Positions 27,365 through 35,777 are shown, counted from the stretch's first letter. The stretch: DNA of 40,447 bases from Mesorhizobium sp. STM 4661 (GCF_000359125.1 NZ_CAAF010000002.1:1-40447); one strand, 5' to 3'. Notes: generated from the letters alone by a model not told the origin. Numbers and translations: made by a program.

Positions 27365-27475
27365 GGTTAGAGCGAGTCACCGGTTTTTCTCGAAACCGGT
27401 GACTCGCTCTAACCATTTGTTTTGGCGCATTTATGCGGACGCCAATGATTCCATTTGGCTGCAAAATGCTCTAGC
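27365..27475. repeat. Intergenic mosaic repeat with a perfect 22-bp stem, abutting the LysR gene
   Basis: Bases 27365-27386 pair perfectly with 27393-27414, leaving a 6-base loop. An ATTTGTTTTGGCGCA module follows, then a right end GCTCTAG (27468-27474) that mirrors the TAGAGC of the left end. The module order matches the copy at 973-1106. The left hairpin can terminate the VOC transcript; the right end lies nine bases from the LysR start codon. Confidence 0.7.
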
Positions 27476-27483
27476 TTGCGGTC

Positions 27484-28383
27484 ATGATCGACAAGCTGGA
27501 ATTCTTCATCGCGCTGGCCAGGGAGGAGCATTTCGGGCGAGCGGCGGAGCTGTGCGGCGTTACCCAGCCGACCCTTTCGGCCGGGATCAAACAGTTGGAA
27601 GGCCAGCTCGGCGTGATGCTGGTGCTGCGCGGCTCGCGCTTCCAGGGGCTGACGCCGGAAGGCAAACAGGTGCTGGTGTGGGCGCGCCGCATCGTCGGCG
27701 ACAGCCGTACCATGAAGGAAGAAATGCGGGCGGCGCGCCACGGCCTTTCCGGCCGCATCCGCATCGCCGCTATCCCGACCGCACTTGCCATGGTGGCGCG
27801 GCTGACGACGCCGTTTCGCGAAAAGCATCCGGGCGTCACCTTCTCGGTGCTGTCGCGGACCTCGATCGAGGTGCTGTCGCTGCTCGGCAATTTCGACATC
27901 GACGCCGGCATCACCTATCTCGACAACGAGCCACTGGGCCGGGTGACCAGCGTGCCGCTCTATGACGAGCGCTATCAACTGATCACCGCCGTCGGAAACC
28001 CCTATTCCGACCGCGACAAAGTGACATGGGCCGAGATCAGCCAGTTGCCGCTCTGCCTTTTGACGCCGGACATGCAGAACCGCCGCATCATCGACCAGCA
28101 TCTGGCCGAAGCCGGCGTTCAGGTGCGGCCGACGCTCGAATCCAATTCGATGATCGTTTTGTTTTCCCATATCCGGACCGGCAAATGGTCGTCGATCATG
28201 CCGCTCAACCTTGCCGAAACATTCGGTTTTTCCGAGCCGATCCGGGCCATTCCAATCGTCGAGCCGGATGCCAGCCACACAGTCGGGCTGGTGGCCACGC
28301 CGCGCGAACCGCACACGCCGCTGGTTTCGGCGCTGCTGGACGAGGCGATGGCGCTGGCGGACGATTTCCGCGCCCAGCGCTAG
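27484..28383 (+). CDS. LysR-family regulator, probable regulator of the formate dehydrogenase operon
   Basis: LysR-type regulator of 299 residues. The N-terminal helix-turn-helix (about 1-65) reads LEFFIALAREEHFGRAAELCGVTQPTLSAGIKQLEGQLG; the effector domain (about 88-290) has two lobes with GRIRIAAIPTALAM at its start. It lies directly upstream of, and codirectional with, fdsG. A LysR-type gene at this position is known as fdsR in Cupriavidus, where it controls fds expression in response to formate; orthology is inferred from position. The ribosome site before ATG 27484 is weak, and the leader is formed by a mosaic repeat ending nine bases away. A T-N11-A box in 28411-28427 is its likely target. 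Confidence 0.85.
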   Translation: MIDKLEFFIALAREEHFGRAAELCGVTQPTLSAGIKQLEGQLGVMLVLRGSRFQGLTPEGKQVLVWARRIVGDSRTMKEEMRAARHGLSGRIRIAAIPTALAMVARLTTPFREKHPGVTFSVLSRTSIEVLSLLGNFDIDAGITYLDNEPLGRVTSVPLYDERYQLITAVGNPYSDRDKVTWAEISQLPLCLLTPDMQNRRIIDQHLAEAGVQVRPTLESNSMIVLFSHIRTGKWSSIMPLNLAETFGFSEPIRAIPIVEPDASHTVGLVATPREPHTPLVSALLDEAMALADDFRAQR

Positions 28384-28410
28384 GCTACACAATGTGTGCT
28401 GAGACGGCTT

Positions 28411-28427
28411 GATAGAAGATTTCTATC
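28411..28427. promoter_or_regulatory. LysR-type operator candidate upstream of fdsG
   Basis: GATAGAA-GAT-TTCTATC is a perfect 7-3-7 palindrome. Inside it T28413 to A28425 gives the T-N11-A pattern of LysR-type binding sites. It lies 28 bases after the LysR stop and about 92 before the fdsG start. Inferred target of the adjacent LysR protein. Confidence 0.6.
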
Positions 28428-28483
28428 GAGCGACGAAACAGCTTTATTGATTCCGCGGGTTTCCTCTGATTTTGTAACGACTT

Positions 28484-28497
28484 AGCGATAAATCGCT
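28484..28497. promoter_or_regulatory. Second palindrome in the fds promoter region
   Basis: AGCGAT-AA-ATCGCT is a perfect 6-2-6 palindrome ending 21 bases before the fdsG start, next to the GGGAGGG ribosome site. It could be a second regulator site near the RNA polymerase region or a leader hairpin. Confidence 0.4.
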
Positions 28498-28518
28498 ATC
28501 GACCAGGGAGGGCGCTGC

Positions 28519-28998
28519 ATGACGATGCAGCTTGCAAGTACCGAGATCGCGTCGCGCACGGCGGCGATCATCCAGGAGCTGAAAGGTTTCGAAGGCCCGC
28601 TGCTGCCGATCCTCCACGGCATCCAGGAAGAGTTCGGCCATGTGCCGCAGGATGTGTTGCCTGTCATCGCCGAGGCGCTGAACATCTCCAGGGCCGAGGT
28701 GCACGGCGTCGTCAGCTTCTATCATGATTTCCGCGCTCGTCCGGCCGGCCGGCACGTGCTCAAGCTCTGCCAGGCGGAAGCCTGCCAGTCGATGGGTTCC
28801 GACGCCGTCGCCGCCAAGCTCAAGCAGTTGCTCGGCATCGGTTTCCACGAGACCACCCGCGACGGTTCGGTGACGCTGGAACCGGTCTATTGCCTCGGGC
28901 TTTGCGCCTGCGCGCCGTCGGCGATGCTGGACGGCGAGGTGATCGGGCGGCTCGATGACGAAAAGCTCGACGAGATCGTCGCGGAGGTACGCTCATGA
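28519..28998 (+). CDS. fdsG: NAD-dependent formate dehydrogenase, gamma subunit
   Basis: Subunit of 159 residues of the soluble FdsABG formate dehydrogenase, homologous to NuoE of complex I. It holds one [2Fe-2S] cluster whose four cysteines are visible: C84 and C89 (LCQAEACQ) and C125 and C129 (YCLGLCA). The N-terminal helical part contains LHGIQEEFGHVPQDVLP and VHGVVSFYHDF, as in NuoE. It receives electrons and passes them with FdsB to NAD+. ATG 28519 follows a GGGAGGG site by six bases. The stop overlaps the fdsB start by four bases. First gene of the operon behind the LysR gene and two palindromes. Confidence 0.95.
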   Translation: MTMQLASTEIASRTAAIIQELKGFEGPLLPILHGIQEEFGHVPQDVLPVIAEALNISRAEVHGVVSFYHDFRARPAGRHVLKLCQAEACQSMGSDAVAAKLKQLLGIGFHETTRDGSVTLEPVYCLGLCACAPSAMLDGEVIGRLDDEKLDEIVAEVRS

Positions 28999-30551
28999 TC
29001 CCGCGCATCTATATTCCCGGCGATTCCGGCGCGCTGGCGCTCGGCGCGGAAAAGGTCGCCAAGGCGATCGCCAGGGAACTCGCCGAACGCGGTGTCGAGG
29101 CCAAGATCGTGCGCAACGGTTCGCGCGGCGCCTATTTCCTCGAGCCGATGGTGGAAGTGGCGACCGCCAATGGCCGCGTCGCTTATGGACCGGTGAAACC
29201 CACCGATGTGAAAAGCCTGTTCGACAGCGGCTTCCTCACCGGCGGCCATCACAAGCGCTGGCTGGGCGCCCCGGACAAAATCCCGTTCCTGGCCAAGCAA
29301 ACGCGGCTGACCTTCGCGCGCTGCGGCATCAACGACCCGCTGTCGCTCGATGCCTACAAATCGCATGGCGGGTTGAAGGGGCTGCAGAACGCGGTGGCCA
29401 TGGCGCCAGCCGACATCGTCAGCCAAGTCACCGCATCCGGCCTGCGCGGCCGTGGCGGCGCCGGCTTCCCGACCGGCATCAAATGGAAGACGGTGCTCGA
29501 TACGGCGGGCGACCGCAAATACATCGTCTGCAACGCCGACGAAGGCGACAGCGCCACATTCGCCGACCGCATGATCATGGAGGGCGATCCCTTCGTGCTG
29601 ATCGAGGGCATGGCAATCGCCGGTATCGCCACCGGCGCGACCAAGGGTTTCGTCTATATCCGCTCGGAATATCCGCATGCCGTGGCGACGATGAACAAGG
29701 CCGTCGCGATCGCCCGCAAGGCAGGCGTGCTCGGCGTCAATGTGCTGGGCTCGCCCAACGCCTTCGACATGGAAATCCGCGTCGGTGCCGGCGCCTATGT
29801 CTGCGGCGAGGAAACCTCGCTGCTCAACAGCCTGGAAGGCAAGCGCGGTGTGGTGCGCGCCAAACCGCCGCTGCCGGCCATTCAGGGGCTTTTCGGCAAG
29901 CCGACGGTGATCAACAACGTCATCTCGCTGGCCTCGGTGCCTGTTATCATGGACAAGGGTGCGGCCTTCTACAAGGATTACGGCATGGGCCGCTCGCGCG
30001 GCACGATCCCGATCCAGATCGCCGGCAACGTCAAGCATGGCGGCCTGTTCGAGGCGGCCTTCGGCATGACGCTGGGCGAGATCGTCGACGACATCGGCGG
30101 CGGCACGGCGACCGGTCGCCCGGTCAAGGCGGTGCAGGTCGGCGGACCGCTCGGCGCCTATTTCCCGCGCGCGCTGTTCGACACGCCGTTCGACTACGAG
30201 GCCTTCGCCGCCAAGGACGGGCTGATCGGCCATGCCGGCATCACCGTGTTCGACGACACCGCCGACATGTTGAAGCAGGCGCGCTTCGCCATGGAGTTCT
30301 GCGCCATCGAAAGCTGCGGCAAGTGCACGCCTTGCCGCATCGGTTCGACACGCGGCGTCGAGACCATCGACAGGCTTGCAGCCGGCATCGAGCCGGAGAA
30401 GAACCTCGCTCTGGTCACCGACCTCTGCAACACGATGAAGTTCGGATCGCTGTGCGCGCTGGGCGGCTTCACGCCCTACCCGGTGATGAGCTCGATCACC
30501 CATTTCCCCGAGGATTTCAAGCCGGCGCCGACGCGCGTGGCTGCTGAATAG
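28995..30551 (+). CDS. fdsB: NAD-dependent formate dehydrogenase, beta subunit (flavin, NAD site)
   Basis: Diaphorase subunit of 518 residues, homologous to NuoF, which reduces NAD+ with electrons from formate. The glycine-rich NAD/FMN region is GLRGRGGAGFPTGIKWK, followed by the conserved CNADEGDSATFADR. The [4Fe-4S] cysteines are C441, C444 and C447 (SCGKCTPC) and C487 (SLCALGG). About 120 residues precede the NuoF core, as in other FdsB proteins. It overlaps fdsG by four bases and precedes fdsA by 10, within one operon. Nothing in the sequence departs from the family. Confidence 0.95.
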   Translation: MIPRIYIPGDSGALALGAEKVAKAIARELAERGVEAKIVRNGSRGAYFLEPMVEVATANGRVAYGPVKPTDVKSLFDSGFLTGGHHKRWLGAPDKIPFLAKQTRLTFARCGINDPLSLDAYKSHGGLKGLQNAVAMAPADIVSQVTASGLRGRGGAGFPTGIKWKTVLDTAGDRKYIVCNADEGDSATFADRMIMEGDPFVLIEGMAIAGIATGATKGFVYIRSEYPHAVATMNKAVAIARKAGVLGVNVLGSPNAFDMEIRVGAGAYVCGEETSLLNSLEGKRGVVRAKPPLPAIQGLFGKPTVINNVISLASVPVIMDKGAAFYKDYGMGRSRGTIPIQIAGNVKHGGLFEAAFGMTLGEIVDDIGGGTATGRPVKAVQVGGPLGAYFPRALFDTPFDYEAFAAKDGLIGHAGITVFDDTADMLKQARFAMEFCAIESCGKCTPCRIGSTRGVETIDRLAAGIEPEKNLALVTDLCNTMKFGSLCALGGFTPYPVMSSITHFPEDFKPAPTRVAAE

Positions 30552-30561
30552 GAACTGGCAG

Positions 30562-33474
30562 ATGAACATCAAGGCCGACTTCCCATCACTCATCGAAGAG
30601 ATCGACTTCGGGACCCCGCAATCCAATGCGGAAAGGCAGGTCACGCTGACCGTCGACGGCCGCAGCATCACCGTCCCGGAAGGCACGTCGATCATGCGTG
30701 CGGCGATGGAAGGCGGGGTCGAAATCCCGAAGCTCTGCGCCACCGACATGCTGGATTCGTTCGGTTCGTGCCGTGTCTGCCTCGTCGAGATCGACGGGCG
30801 CGGCGGTACGCCGGCGTCCTGCACGACGCCGGTTGGCGACGGCATGGTGGTGCGCACGCAGTCCGAACGGCTCGATGCCATTCGCCGCGGCGTCATGGAG
30901 CTTTACGTCTCCGACCATCCGACCGGCTGGAACGAGACGGCCGGAACCGGCGCCAGCGAGTTCGACGCGGTGGCCAAGTCGGTCGGCCTGACCGAGAACC
31001 GTTTCGGCGTCGAGGGCCGCAACCACGTCAAGCAGGAGAATGGGGTCGCGCCCGGCCATGGCTCGCTGGCGGTCGACTATATCGCCCGCGACGAATCCAA
31101 TCCCTATTTCACCTATGATCCGGCGCAATGCATTGTCTGCTCGCGTTGCGTGCGGGCCTGCGAGGAGGTGCAGGGCACCTTCGCGCTGACCATCGAGGGC
31201 CGCGGTTTCGAATCGCGCATGGTCGCCGGCATGCACGAGGATTTCATCGCTTCCGAATGCGTGTCCTGCGGCGCCTGCGTGCAGGCCTGCCCGACCGATG
31301 CGCTGCGCGAGAAAACGGTCCTTGCCAAGGGCCTGCCGGAGCGCTCGGCCGTCACCACCTGCGCCTATTGCGGCGTCGGCTGCTCGTTCAAGGCCGAGGT
31401 GAAGGACGACGAGGTCATCCGCATGCTGCCCTACAAGGAGGGCAAGGCGAACCACGGTCATTCCTGTGTGAAGGGCCGTTTCGCTTACGGCTATGCCACC
31501 CACAAGGACCGCATCCTGTCGCCGATGATCCGGGAAAAGATCAGCGATCCCTGGCGGGAGGTAAGCTGGGAAGAGGCGATCGCTTATACGGCCAAGGAAT
31601 TCCGCCGTATCCAGTATCAGTACGGACGCACCGCGATCGGCGGCATCACCTCCTCGCGCTGCACGAACGAGGAGACCTATCTCGTCCAGAAGCTGGTGCG
31701 GCAGGGCTTCCGCAACAACAATGTCGACACCTGCGCGCGCGTCTGCCATTCGCCGACCGGCTACGGGCTCGGCCAGACCTATGGCACTTCGGCCGGCACG
31801 CAGGATTTCGACTCCGTCGACTATACCGACGTCGCCGTGGTCATCGGCGCCAATCCGGTTTCGGCCCATCCGGTGTTCGCCTCGCGGCTGAAGAAGCGGC
31901 TGCGCCAGGGCGCCAAGCTGATCGTGCTCGATCCGCGCCGCACCGAGATGGTCAAGTCGGCGCATATCGAAGCCGCCTATCACCTGCCGCTGAAGCCCGG
32001 CACCAATGTGTCGGTGCTGACGGCGCTGGCGCATGTCATCGTCACCGAGGGTCTGTTCAACGAAGCCTTCATCCGCGAGCGCTGCGACTGGGCGGAGTTC
32101 CAGGACTGGGCCTCTTTCGTCGCCCTGCCGGAAAACAGCCCCGAGACCGTCGGCAAGCTGTCGGGCGTCGATCCCGAACTGATCCGGGGCGCGGCGCGTC
32201 TCTACGCCACCGGCGGCAACGGCGCGATCTATTACGGCCTCGGCGTGACGGAACACAGCCAGGGTTCGACCACGGTGATGGCGATCGCCAACCTGGCCAT
32301 GGCCACCGGCAATATCGGCCGGCCGGGCGTCGGCGTGAACCCGCTGCGCGGCCAGAACAACGTGCAGGGCTCATGCGACATGGGCTCCTTCCCGCATGAA
32401 TTGCCGGGCTATCGCCACATCTCCGGCGAAGCCGTGCGCGACATCTATGAGAGCCTGTGGGGGGTGAAACTCGACGACGAGCCGGGCCTGCGCATCCCCA
32501 ACATGCTGGATGCCGCCGTCGACGGGACCTTCAAGGGCCTCTACATCCAGGGCGAGGACATTCTGCAGTCCGACCCCGATACCAAGCATGTCGCGGGCGG
32601 TCTTGCGGCGATGGAATGCGTCGTCGTGCATGATCTCTTCCTCAACGAGACCGCGAACTACGCGCATGTGTTCCTGCCGGGCTCGACCTTCCTCGAGAAG
32701 GACGGCACCTTCACCAATGCCGAGCGCCGCATCAACATGGTGCGCAAGGTTCTGGCGCCGAAGGCGCGCTACGCCGACTGGGAGGCGACGCAGGAGCTTG
32801 CCCGCGCGATCGGACTGGACTGGAACTACCAGCATCCTTCCGAGATCATGGACGAAATCGCCAAGACGACGCCGAGCTTCGCCAACGTCTCCTTCGATCT
32901 GCTCGACCGTGTCGGATCGGTGCAGTGGCCCTGCAACGAAAAGGCGCCGCTCGGCACCCCGATCATGCATGTCGATGGTTTCGTGCGCGGCAAGGGCAAG
33001 TTCATCCGCACCGAATATGTGGCGACGGACGAACGGACCGGGCCGCGCTATCCGCTGCTGCTCACCACCGGCCGGATCCTGTCGCAGTACAATGTCGGCG
33101 CGCAGACGAGGCGCACCGAGAATGTGATGTGGCACGCCGAGGACCGGCTGGAGATCCATCCGCACGACGCCGAGAACCGCGGCATCCGCGAAGGCGACTG
33201 GGTGCGGCTGGCGAGCCGTTCCGGCGAGACGACGCTGCGCGCGCTGATCACCGACCGGGTGTCACCGGGCGTCGTCTACACGACGTTCCATCACCCCGAC
33301 ACGCAGGCGAATGTGATCACGACCGACTTCTCGGACTGGGCAACCAACTGCCCGGAATACAAGGTCACCGCCGTGCAGGTGACGCCGTCCAACGGTCCGA
33401 CCGACTGGCAGAGGGACTATAACGAGCAGGCCCGCCAGAGCCGGCGCATCGCCCCGCTGGAAGCGGCGGAGTAG
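30562..33474 (+). CDS. fdsA: NAD-dependent formate dehydrogenase, alpha (catalytic) subunit
   Basis: Catalytic subunit of 970 residues that oxidises formate to CO2 at a molybdenum or tungsten bis-MGD centre. Order: N-terminal [2Fe-2S] site (C59, C70, C73, C87); a region where homologues, as I recall them, carry a His-plus-three-Cys cluster (HPLDCLTC type); two ferredoxin-type [4Fe-4S] motifs (CIVCSRCVRAC and CVSCGACVQAC); the cluster at the start of the catalytic domain (CAYCGVGC...C); and C395 in ARVCHSPT, the cysteine metal ligand, where E. coli FdhF has selenocysteine. In the second region H119 is kept but the three cysteines are replaced by W123, T126 and S132 (DHPTGWNETAGTGAS), and extra residues follow. 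It lies in the fdsGBA-fdhD-fdsD operon. Confidence 0.95.
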   Translation: MNIKADFPSLIEEIDFGTPQSNAERQVTLTVDGRSITVPEGTSIMRAAMEGGVEIPKLCATDMLDSFGSCRVCLVEIDGRGGTPASCTTPVGDGMVVRTQSERLDAIRRGVMELYVSDHPTGWNETAGTGASEFDAVAKSVGLTENRFGVEGRNHVKQENGVAPGHGSLAVDYIARDESNPYFTYDPAQCIVCSRCVRACEEVQGTFALTIEGRGFESRMVAGMHEDFIASECVSCGACVQACPTDALREKTVLAKGLPERSAVTTCAYCGVGCSFKAEVKDDEVIRMLPYKEGKANHGHSCVKGRFAYGYATHKDRILSPMIREKISDPWREVSWEEAIAYTAKEFRRIQYQYGRTAIGGITSSRCTNEETYLVQKLVRQGFRNNNVDTCARVCHSPTGYGLGQTYGTSAGTQDFDSVDYTDVAVVIGANPVSAHPVFASRLKKRLRQGAKLIVLDPRRTEMVKSAHIEAAYHLPLKPGTNVSVLTALAHVIVTEGLFNEAFIRERCDWAEFQDWASFVALPENSPETVGKLSGVDPELIRGAARLYATGGNGAIYYGLGVTEHSQGSTTVMAIANLAMATGNIGRPGVGVNPLRGQNNVQGSCDMGSFPHELPGYRHISGEAVRDIYESLWGVKLDDEPGLRIPNMLDAAVDGTFKGLYIQGEDILQSDPDTKHVAGGLAAMECVVVHDLFLNETANYAHVFLPGSTFLEKDGTFTNAERRINMVRKVLAPKARYADWEATQELARAIGLDWNYQHPSEIMDEIAKTTPSFANVSFDLLDRVGSVQWPCNEKAPLGTPIMHVDGFVRGKGKFIRTEYVATDERTGPRYPLLLTTGRILSQYNVGAQTRRTENVMWHAEDRLEIHPHDAENRGIREGDWVRLASRSGETTLRALITDRVSPGVVYTTFHHPDTQANVITTDFSDWATNCPEYKVTAVQVTPSNGPTDWQRDYNEQARQSRRIAPLEAAE

Positions 33475-33476
33475 TC

Positions 33477-34307
33477 TTGGCCGCGCGCCGCAAAGCAACG
33501 ACGCAGATATCGCGGCTGGCACACCGCGCCAGCGGCACCACGGCCGCGAACCGCATGGTGCCGGAGGAGACGCCGGTGGCGTTCTCCTTTGCCGGCACGA
33601 CGCATGCGGTGATGATGGCGAGCCCGGCCGATTTCGAGGATTTCGCGCTCGGCTTCTCGCTCACCGAAGGCATTATCGCCGCTCCGGAGGAGATCGAAGC
33701 GATCGAGGTCGAATATCTCGGCGCCGGCATCGATATCCAGATCCGCTTGAGGGACAAGGCCAACACGCGCTTCGAGGCGCGGCGCAGACGGCTCGCCGGC
33801 CCCGTCGGCTGCGGGCTATGCGGCATCGAATCGATCGAGGAAGCGATGCGTTCGGTCGATGCGGTCGGTGCGTCGAAGCTTACGCTCGAAGCCAACGATA
33901 TCGTGCGTTCGGTCAAGCTCTTGTCGAAAGTGCAGCCGCTGCACACGGAGACGGGAGCCGTGCATGCCGCCGGCTTCTACGTACCCGGCAAGGGCATCGT
34001 GATGGCGCGCGAGGATGTCGGCCGCCATAATGCGCTGGACAAGCTGGCCGGAGCGCTGGCGAAGGCCGACATCGCCGGCGTGTCGGGCGCGGTCGTGGTG
34101 ACGTCGCGCGTGTCGGTGGAGATGGTGCAGAAGACGGCCGCCATCGGCGCCGCCATCATCATTGCCGTTTCGGCGCCGACCGCCCTTGCCATCCGCACGG
34201 CCGAGGCCGCCGGGATGACACTGGTGGCGCTGGTGCGAGGCGATGATTTCGATATTTTCACCCACCCGAACCGGGTGGTTTGCGGAGTTGCCAAGCATGT
34301 CGCATGA
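33477..34307 (+). CDS. fdhD: FdhD sulfurtransferase for formate dehydrogenase maturation
   Basis: Accessory protein of 276 residues that transfers sulfur from IscS to the molybdenum cofactor before it enters formate dehydrogenase. The CxxC pair is C112 and C115 in VGCGLCGIES. Family stretches are LTEGIIAAPEEI, LHTETGAVHAAGFY, and MAREDVGRHNALDKL. TTG 33477 is chosen because GGAG lies about six bases upstream inside the end of fdsA, and the start is two bases after the fdsA stop. It overlaps fdsD by 11 bases. In other bacteria this gene in the operon is also called fdsC. It is needed for active FdsA. Confidence 0.93.
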   Translation: MAARRKATTQISRLAHRASGTTAANRMVPEETPVAFSFAGTTHAVMMASPADFEDFALGFSLTEGIIAAPEEIEAIEVEYLGAGIDIQIRLRDKANTRFEARRRRLAGPVGCGLCGIESIEEAMRSVDAVGASKLTLEANDIVRSVKLLSKVQPLHTETGAVHAAGFYVPGKGIVMAREDVGRHNALDKLAGALAKADIAGVSGAVVVTSRVSVEMVQKTAAIGAAIIIAVSAPTALAIRTAEAAGMTLVALVRGDDFDIFTHPNRVVCGVAKHVA

Positions 34308-34611
34308 CGAGGACCACATCACCAGCACCAGGGAAAAGCTGGTGCGCATGGCCAACCAGATCGCGGCCTTTTTCCATTCCAAACCGCGCGAGGAAGGCAT
34401 GGCCGGCGTGGCCGAGCATATCAACAAGTTCTGGGAGCCGAGGATGCGGCGGCAGTTGTTCGAGATGCTGGACAGCGGCAACGAGAATTTCGATGAGCTC
34501 GTGGTGGCCGCTTCGACCAGGATCAAGCGGCCCAAGACGCCCGAACAGGCCGACATGAGCCTCGGCTACACCCAGCCTACGCAGGCCGAGAGCGCGGCCC
34601 CACTGAAATAG
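34297..34611 (+). CDS. fdsD: Formate dehydrogenase delta subunit / accessory protein
   Basis: Small protein of 104 residues, last gene of the fds operon. The segment LVRMANQIAAFFHSKPREEGMAGVAEHINKFWEPRMR, of which KLVRMANQIAAFF and HINKFWEPRMR are the family-typical parts, identifies it as FdsD. FdsD is reported to assist insertion of the molybdenum cofactor with FdsC rather than to be a catalytic subunit. ATG 34297 lies inside the end of fdhD (11-base overlap), showing coupling. The C-terminal 25 residues look disordered. No clear terminator is seen in 34612-34660. Confidence 0.92.
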   Translation: MSHDEDHITSTREKLVRMANQIAAFFHSKPREEGMAGVAEHINKFWEPRMRRQLFEMLDSGNENFDELVVAASTRIKRPKTPEQADMSLGYTQPTQAESAAPLK

Positions 34612-34736
34612 CCTTGAAACCCCCTCCCGGCCGCCAGAGGTCTTATATTCCAGCCCTCTAAAGTTTGGCTGCCGCAAACGGCTTGGCTCTGCTATGGTTG
34701 ACGACAAGAAATCGTCTGGCCGGGCGGGGTGGTTGC

Positions 34737-34904
34737 GTGAGGCCGATCGAGACCAGATATGCCCGTAGCGGTGACGTGCGGATCGCCTATCAGGTGGTCG
34801 GCCAGGGCTCGTTCGATCTCGTTCTCGTGCCGGGCTTCATCTCCAATCTCGATCTGCACTGGGAAGACGAGGGCTACAGCCGGTTGTTGAAGCGGCGCTT
34901 TTGA
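34737..34904 (+). pseudogene. Fragment: N-terminus of an alpha/beta-hydrolase-linked adenylate/guanylate cyclase-type protein
   Basis: A 55-residue reading frame starting at GTG 34737 (VRPIETRYARSGDVRIAYQV). It has IAYQVVGQGSFDLVLVPGFI and SNLDLHWEDEGYSRLLKR, the opening of an alpha/beta-hydrolase domain commonly found fused to class III adenylate cyclases in rhizobia. The frame ends after LLKRRF, where the family continues for several hundred residues. No later part is present before the next gene at 34948. It is therefore a remnant left by a deletion. Translation of a short peptide is possible but unlikely to be functional. Confidence 0.65.
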
Positions 34905-34947
34905 TCATCAATCGCCCGACACTGAAGGCGGGCACATGGAGGAGAAA

Positions 34948-35310
34948 ATGCTGACCAAGACTCAAGCAGTGGATGGCGCGGCGATCAAGAAGGCGATCGA
35001 AGGCCGTGATGGAAAGATGCTGGCGAGCTTCTATGCCGACGACGCGCTGGTGCGGGTGATCGACCGCAACAACCCGCCGAGCAAGCCGCGCGAAATCCGC
35101 GGACGTGCGGCGATCAGCACGTTCTGGGATGACATCTGCAGCCGGGCGATGACCCACAAGGTCGACACCACCATCGCCAACGGCGACAGCCTGGCCTTCA
35201 CCCAGGCCTGCGCCTATCCGGACGGCACGAAGGTGTTCGCCGCCGCGATGCTCGAGCTCAAGGGCGGACGGATTGCGCGGCAGACTGTCGTGCAGGCCTG
35301 GGACGAGTAG
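34948..35310 (+). CDS. SnoaL-like / nuclear transport factor 2-fold protein
   Basis: Small cytoplasmic protein of 120 residues with the pattern of the NTF2-like fold: an N-terminal helix (VDGAAIKKAIEGRDGKML), ASFYADDALVRVID, then IRGRAAISTFWDD and strand-rich sequence ending LELKGGRIARQTVVQAWDE. Members include polyketide cyclases, isomerases and many uncharacterised proteins; no catalytic assignment is possible. ATG 34948 is chosen because GGAGGAG lies just upstream; ATG 34936 would overlap that site. It begins 43 bases after the cyclase fragment, so its promoter region may derive from the deleted gene. A hairpin at 35328 follows. Confidence 0.75.
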   Translation: MLTKTQAVDGAAIKKAIEGRDGKMLASFYADDALVRVIDRNNPPSKPREIRGRAAISTFWDDICSRAMTHKVDTTIANGDSLAFTQACAYPDGTKVFAAAMLELKGGRIARQTVVQAWDE

Positions 35311-35327
35311 ATCAACCACGGAGCCTT

Positions 35328-35350
35328 CCATCCCGATCGAATCGGGATGG
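35328..35350 (+). terminator. Stem-loop after the SnoaL-like gene
   Basis: CCATCCCGAT (35328-35337) pairs with ATCGGGATGG (35341-35350) around CGA, 17 bases after the stop, with G-T pairs extending the stem. There is no U-run, so termination strength is uncertain. Bases 35366-35415 carry a GAGCATGATCTTCCCGAAAA segment that resembles a further dispersed rhizobial repeat, seen only in part. Confidence 0.55.
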
Positions 35351-35462
35351 GGGCCCATTCAGTGTTGGAGCATGATCTTCCCGAAAACCGCATTCCACTT
35401 TTTACTTCGCTGACCTTCGGTTCGGAATCAGGCTCTGGCCGCAACAAGGGAGGAGAACCAAC

Positions 35463-35777
35463 ATGTTCAGCGCCAGATGGCAGATCGACGCCAAGTTCGG
35501 ACACAAGCAGACCGTGCTCGAGCTGTTGAAAAAATGGGAGCGCGAGATCGGCTCGCAAGTCGGCATCGCCGAGCTGGAGTTCCAGATCATGACCGGATCG
35601 ATCGGCGCGCGGGAGGCGACGGTCGAGTCGCATCACCAGGTCGAAAGCCTGGCGCAGTTGGAAGAGTTCTTCGCCAAGATCGGCAAGATCGACGCGCACG
35701 CCAAATGGGGCAAGGAGATGGAGCCCTATGTCGTGTCGGGCACCAGCCTGTGGAACATCTATCGCATTGTGGAGTAG
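35463..35777 (+). CDS. Conserved hypothetical protein, possible dimeric alpha-beta barrel
   Basis: A 104-residue soluble protein with no signal or membrane segment. The pattern MFSARWQIDAKFGHKQTVLELLKKWE, here cited only as FSARWQIDAKFG plus a long helix, then strand ELEFQIMTGS, a VESHHQVESLAQLEEFFAKI helix, and a C-terminal SGTSLWNIYRIVE strand suggests a ferredoxin-like alpha-beta fold, as in dimeric alpha-beta barrel proteins. I do not recognise a named family and give no function. ATG 35463 has a GGGAGGAG site seven bases upstream. It is followed by hairpins shared with the convergent patD gene. Confidence 0.7.
   Translation: MFSARWQIDAKFGHKQTVLELLKKWEREIGSQVGIAELEFQIMTGSIGAREATVESHHQVESLAQLEEFFAKIGKIDAHAKWGKEMEPYVVSGTSLWNIYRIVE

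Noticed and set aside
31744..31746. Selenocysteine at the FdsA metal ligand position
   Set aside because: The codon is TGC (C395), so the enzyme is the cysteine form and needs no selenocysteine machinery.
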